This document shows positions 61,276 to 64,000 of a stretch of DNA of 64,000 nucleotides, piece after piece. The stretch lies in NCBI GenBank assembly GCA_902802375.1, contig CADCLS010000005.1, positions 1-64,000 of the forward strand, written 5' to 3'. This stretch comes from Oscillospiraceae bacterium (GTDB taxonomy: Bacteria > Bacillota > Clostridia > Oscillospirales > Acutalibacteraceae). Positions within the stretch are counted from its first letter, which is position 1. Every line of letters begins with the position of its first letter. Under the pieces are notes generated by a model, which made no database searches, was not told where the DNA came from, and saw only the letters and a program-made list of their open reading frames with translations. Position numbers and translations under genes: made by a program.

Positions 61276-63249
61276 TCAATTAAGAACGGTGCCCGGGACT
61301 GCTTCTTTTGAGGAGTTGTCATCCGAAAAGAAGTAATAATCCAGAATGTTTCTCACAATAGTACCCGATGCAAAGCCGGAATGACCGTGCTCAAGTACCA
61401 CAGAAATTGCAATTTGCGGATTATCGTATGGCGCAAAAATTATATATGTACTATGGTCGGCGCCGCTGTTAGTCTGCGAGGTTCCGGTTTTGCCGCCGAT
61501 TTTTATCGGATAATCGCCCAGCGCGGCGCGGCCGGTACCGTCAACCGTAACAGAAAGCATACCTTCCTTAATTGCGTTAATATTTTTCTGATTTATAGAA
61601 ACCTTATTTACCACTTCCGGCTTGCACTCGTTATAAGTTGTTTTCAGGTCATAAGACATAATTTTTTTGATTATGGTTGCACGATAATGAGTGCCGCCGT
61701 TTGCAAATGTGGCAACATAGTTTGCCATTTGAAGCGGCGTAAATGCGTTTAGCTGACCTATGGAAATCTGAAGTGTATCTCCGCCGAAGCCGTCTGTTGC
61801 CGGGTTTACAAGTATTCCTGCGCTATCGTCAACCTCAACGCCGGTTTTAACGCCCAGTCCGAACTGCTTGAAATAATCGGTAAGCGTTGTGGCACCTACT
61901 CTCCGCCCCAGTTCAAAAAAGAAATAGTTGCAGCTTTTGGATAGCGCGGTTTTTAAGTTTACAGTTCCGTGATAGTGCATACATTTTGGCTTGTAATCAT
62001 CAAAGTAATTATATACCTGAGAGCAGTACACACTGTCGCCTAAATTATATTTGCCTGTTTCAAGAGCCGCTGCCGCTACCGCCGGCTTTATAGTAGAGCC
62101 TATCGGATAAACACCCTGAAAAGCACGGTCTGTAAGAGGCTTTCGAGGGTCATTCAGCAGCTCGTTGTATTTTTTTGAAAGTGAAGATGAATCGTATGTC
62201 GGGTAATTCGCCGAGCAGATAACACCGCCCGAATTTATATCAATAACAACCGCGCTGCCGGCAGTTGCCGTGCCGCCCGTGGCACGGAGTGTTTTAACGG
62301 TGTTTTCGAGCATATCTTGCGTTTTTCTCTGTATTTTACTATCAAGAGTGAGAACTACCGTTTTTCCCGATACCGGCTTTTTGGTAACACGGCTGTCTAT
62401 TATATTGCCTTTTGCGTCTATGTAATAGGAGACTTCACCGTCTTCTCCGTGAAGCTCATCCTCAGCCCAAAGCTCAATTCCGCTTTTGCCCACCTTATCG
62501 CTGAACGAATAACCCTTTTCTTTGTAGGTTTTCCAGTCCTCCTCGTAAATCGGACCTACCGTGCCTATAAGGTTTACCGCAAGTGAGGTGTCTGTATACT
62601 GCCTGAAAGGCACAATATCAACCGAAACACCGTCCAAAAACAGACCCAGCTCGGATATTTTACGCATAAGCTCTGTGGGTATGTCCTCTGCGAAAGTGTA
62701 AGGATATGCAATTGAAAAATCGGAAATATCCATACCGTATCTTGCCGCCATTATGGCGCGTTGCTCGTCAGACGAATACTTTTCGAGCCCATATTTTTCC
62801 ACTAAACGCTTAAAGCAGTCCTCACTTGTGGCAAAGTGCGCAAGACCGAGCGTTTTTATAAGCTTATCGGTACTCTCTCCGTTAAAGGCGTAAGGCGCCG
62901 ACTTTTTAAGTGGGAGCTTGTCTATATACTCGAAGCCGTTTTCGTCCATAAGCTTTGTGAGAGACAGTATCACATCATTGAGATTATTCTTTACATAAGC
63001 TTTGTTAAAAACTACATTATATCCGTCGCGGTTTACGGCTATCTGTCTGCCGAAACAGTCAAGAATTTCGCCTCTTGAGGCTTTAAGAACTGAAGTCCTC
63101 ACCGTAGCACTGCCCTTTGCCTCAGAAGAATACTTATCGGCGTTTATTACTTGAAGTGAGTAAATACGCGCGATATAAAGAAGCAGTACAACGCTTAAGA
63201 GCGCAGATAAAACATTAAGCGCCGTCTGGTGTTTTTTTGTAAAGGGCAT
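61276..63249 (-). CDS. mrdA: Penicillin-binding protein 2-type transpeptidase
   Basis: 657 residues. N-terminal TM (VLSALLSVVLLLYIARIYS), PBP dimerisation domain, then transpeptidase: SxxK in GSTIKP, SxN in SKSCNYF, KTG in GGKTGTSQT. The elongasome cross-linking enzyme. Located between mreD and minD, as commonly found. Confidence 0.95.
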   Translation of the reverse strand: MPFTKKHQTALNVLSALLSVVLLLYIARIYSLQVINADKYSSEAKGSATVRTSVLKASRGEILDCFGRQIAVNRDGYNVVFNKAYVKNNLNDVILSLTKLMDENGFEYIDKLPLKKSAPYAFNGESTDKLIKTLGLAHFATSEDCFKRLVEKYGLEKYSSDEQRAIMAARYGMDISDFSIAYPYTFAEDIPTELMRKISELGLFLDGVSVDIVPFRQYTDTSLAVNLIGTVGPIYEEDWKTYKEKGYSFSDKVGKSGIELWAEDELHGEDGEVSYYIDAKGNIIDSRVTKKPVSGKTVVLTLDSKIQRKTQDMLENTVKTLRATGGTATAGSAVVIDINSGGVICSANYPTYDSSSLSKKYNELLNDPRKPLTDRAFQGVYPIGSTIKPAVAAAALETGKYNLGDSVYCSQVYNYFDDYKPKCMHYHGTVNLKTALSKSCNYFFFELGRRVGATTLTDYFKQFGLGVKTGVEVDDSAGILVNPATDGFGGDTLQISIGQLNAFTPLQMANYVATFANGGTHYRATIIKKIMSYDLKTTYNECKPEVVNKVSINQKNINAIKEGMLSVTVDGTGRAALGDYPIKIGGKTGTSQTNSGADHSTYIIFAPYDNPQIAISVVLEHGHSGFASGTIVRNILDYYFFSDDNSSKEAVPGTVLN

Positions 63250-63253
63250 ATAC

Positions 63254-63760
63254 TCACCTCGCCTTAAAAAGCAATTTCTTTTCTAAATAGAAAAACGGGA
63301 TTACGAATACAGTTGTATAAATCGCACTGCCTGCACCGTAACGAAGCAGATAGGTAAAGCTTCCGACAACATCACCTGCAAAGGCGAAGCATATAAGCCA
63401 ACGCGCGGTAAAATATGCCGCCGAGCAGAGTAAACACAGCACTAAAGCGGATTTAAGATTACGGTTGAATAAGTAGTGCGAAATCAATGTTGCGCCAAAG
63501 GAAATCAAGGTTAAAGTTATTGTGTTAAAGCCGATAGGAGTTGAAGAAACGCTGTCAATTATTACTCCGATAATCATACCCGTAATAACACCGGCACTCT
63601 CACTTGAAAACATAACAAAGGCGACAAGAAGCGCCAGCGCACCCATAGGATTTGCGTCAAAAATCTTTATATCGGCGCCACTATAATGAAATAGTATCAA
63701 AAAGGCGAACAGGACGGTGTTTATAATTGCCGTCAAAACTGTTTTTTTGCGGTCGGTCAT
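63254..63760 (-). CDS. mreD: Rod shape-determining protein MreD
   Basis: 168 residues with five TM helices. Motif PIGFNTITLTL and VIIDSVSSTPIG fit MreD. ATG at 63760 chosen for GGAAAGGA upstream; longer frame to 63796 would overlap mreC. In the mreC-mreD-PBP2 operon. Confidence 0.9.
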   Translation of the reverse strand: MTDRKKTVLTAIINTVLFAFLILFHYSGADIKIFDANPMGALALLVAFVMFSSESAGVITGMIIGVIIDSVSSTPIGFNTITLTLISFGATLISHYLFNRNLKSALVLCLLCSAAYFTARWLICFAFAGDVVGSFTYLLRYGAGSAIYTTVFVIPFFYLEKKLLFKAR

Positions 63761-63764
63761 ACCG

Positions 63765-64000
63765 TCATTCGTCCTTTCCGGTGATTTGTCCGTCAAATGA
63801 GGTTATTATCATAACATCCCGAATTTCTTTCATATCGGTAAAAGGTTTTATCTCGGCGTAAATTGAAGAATTTACATTGTCTGTTCCTATAAATTCGATA
63901 GAGCCTATAGGCAGACCGGCAGGGAAAATGCCCTCGCCCGAAGTGGAGACATAATCGCCTATTGCAACGGCGCTCGACCTCGCCAAGTTTTTGAAAACAC
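63765..64000 (-). CDS. mreC: Rod shape-determining protein MreC, 3' end
   Basis: The C-terminal 77 codons of a gene running off the right edge. AIGDYVSTSGEGIFPAGLP and IGSIEFI are the conserved MreC C-terminal barrel; the stop at 63765 lies 5 nt before the mreD ATG. Organises the elongasome. Confidence 0.88.
   Translation of the reverse strand, partial: VFKNLARSSAVAIGDYVSTSGEGIFPAGLPIGSIEFIGTDNVNSSIYAEIKPFTDMKEIRDVMIITSFDGQITGKDE

Overview
The window looks like a low-to-mid-GC, spore-forming Firmicute of class Clostridia, probably a gut Ruminococcaceae/Oscillospiraceae-type genome. This rests on SpoIID, SpoIIE-type and STAS proteins, a Trp T-box, an L10 leader, a CIRCE element, noc next to rsmG, Gram-positive gene orders (SRP RNA-dnaX-ybaB-recR; mreC-mreD-PBP2-minD-mgsA) and strong SD/promoter consensus. 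No species can be named from sequence alone.

Layout. (1) 1-215: 5' end of an hsp20 gene on the minus strand with a CIRCE-overlapped consensus promoter. (2) 574-4278: a small excisionase-type HTH gene, a STAS anti-anti-sigma-like protein, a membrane SpoIIE-type PP2C phosphatase and two frameshifted membrane genes, one PrsW-like. (3) 4328-11959: a GAF-ABC ATPase, a giant FtsX-type permease, a STAS domain fused to an ANL (AMP-forming) ligase and an acyltransferase-3; with (2) this may be one phospho-signalling/envelope module. (4) 12085-20725: mixed accessory cargo: Pr6Pr-like membrane protein, DUF6809 and tnpV-like genes, an unrecognised two-gene unit with an ExK nuclease signature, a retropepsin/SEC-C cassette between 42-bp inverted repeats, a DUF3990/HTH toxin-antitoxin-like pair and a DUF2971 protein.

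(5) 20834-28519 is the highlight: a probable operon of a small HTH protein, a nuclease-helicase (DUF2075) and a complete type II CBASS locus (CD-NTase, Cap2 E2-E1, Cap3 JAMM). Its effector is a calcineurin-like phosphoesterase, then a SAVED domain, then a LexA/S24 self-cleaving protease module with a Cys-Gly cleavage site and Ser/Lys dyad at exactly LexA spacing. (6) 28520-30053 is a gene graveyard (XRE tail, BrxL tail). (7) 30054-33292, minus strand: an operon of a 4-TM protein, TcmP, its three-Cys radical-SAM-like partner and a class III nucleotide-cyclase-like protein, which could be a Pycsar-like system. (8) 33347-34936: AbiE type IV toxin-antitoxin with repeat operators. (9) 34988-35579: a second tnpV/DUF6809 pair. 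The island ends at an initiator tRNA-Met gene (35809-35884).

(10) 35961-64000 is core chromosome: yjjG-like HAD, galU, two zinc-finger membrane proteins, NUDIX, SRP RNA, dnaX-ybaB-recR-ynzC, rplJL with L10 leader, spoIID, murA, walJ-rlmH-rsmG-noc, a 53-residue ribbon-helix-helix protein, a SLOG protein, secDF, an aminotransferase, a 200-bp MITE-like inverted-repeat element, a Trp T-box with a 13-codon Trp-containing leader ORF and trpB2, aspS-hisS, mgsA, minD, PBP2, mreD and the end of mreC.
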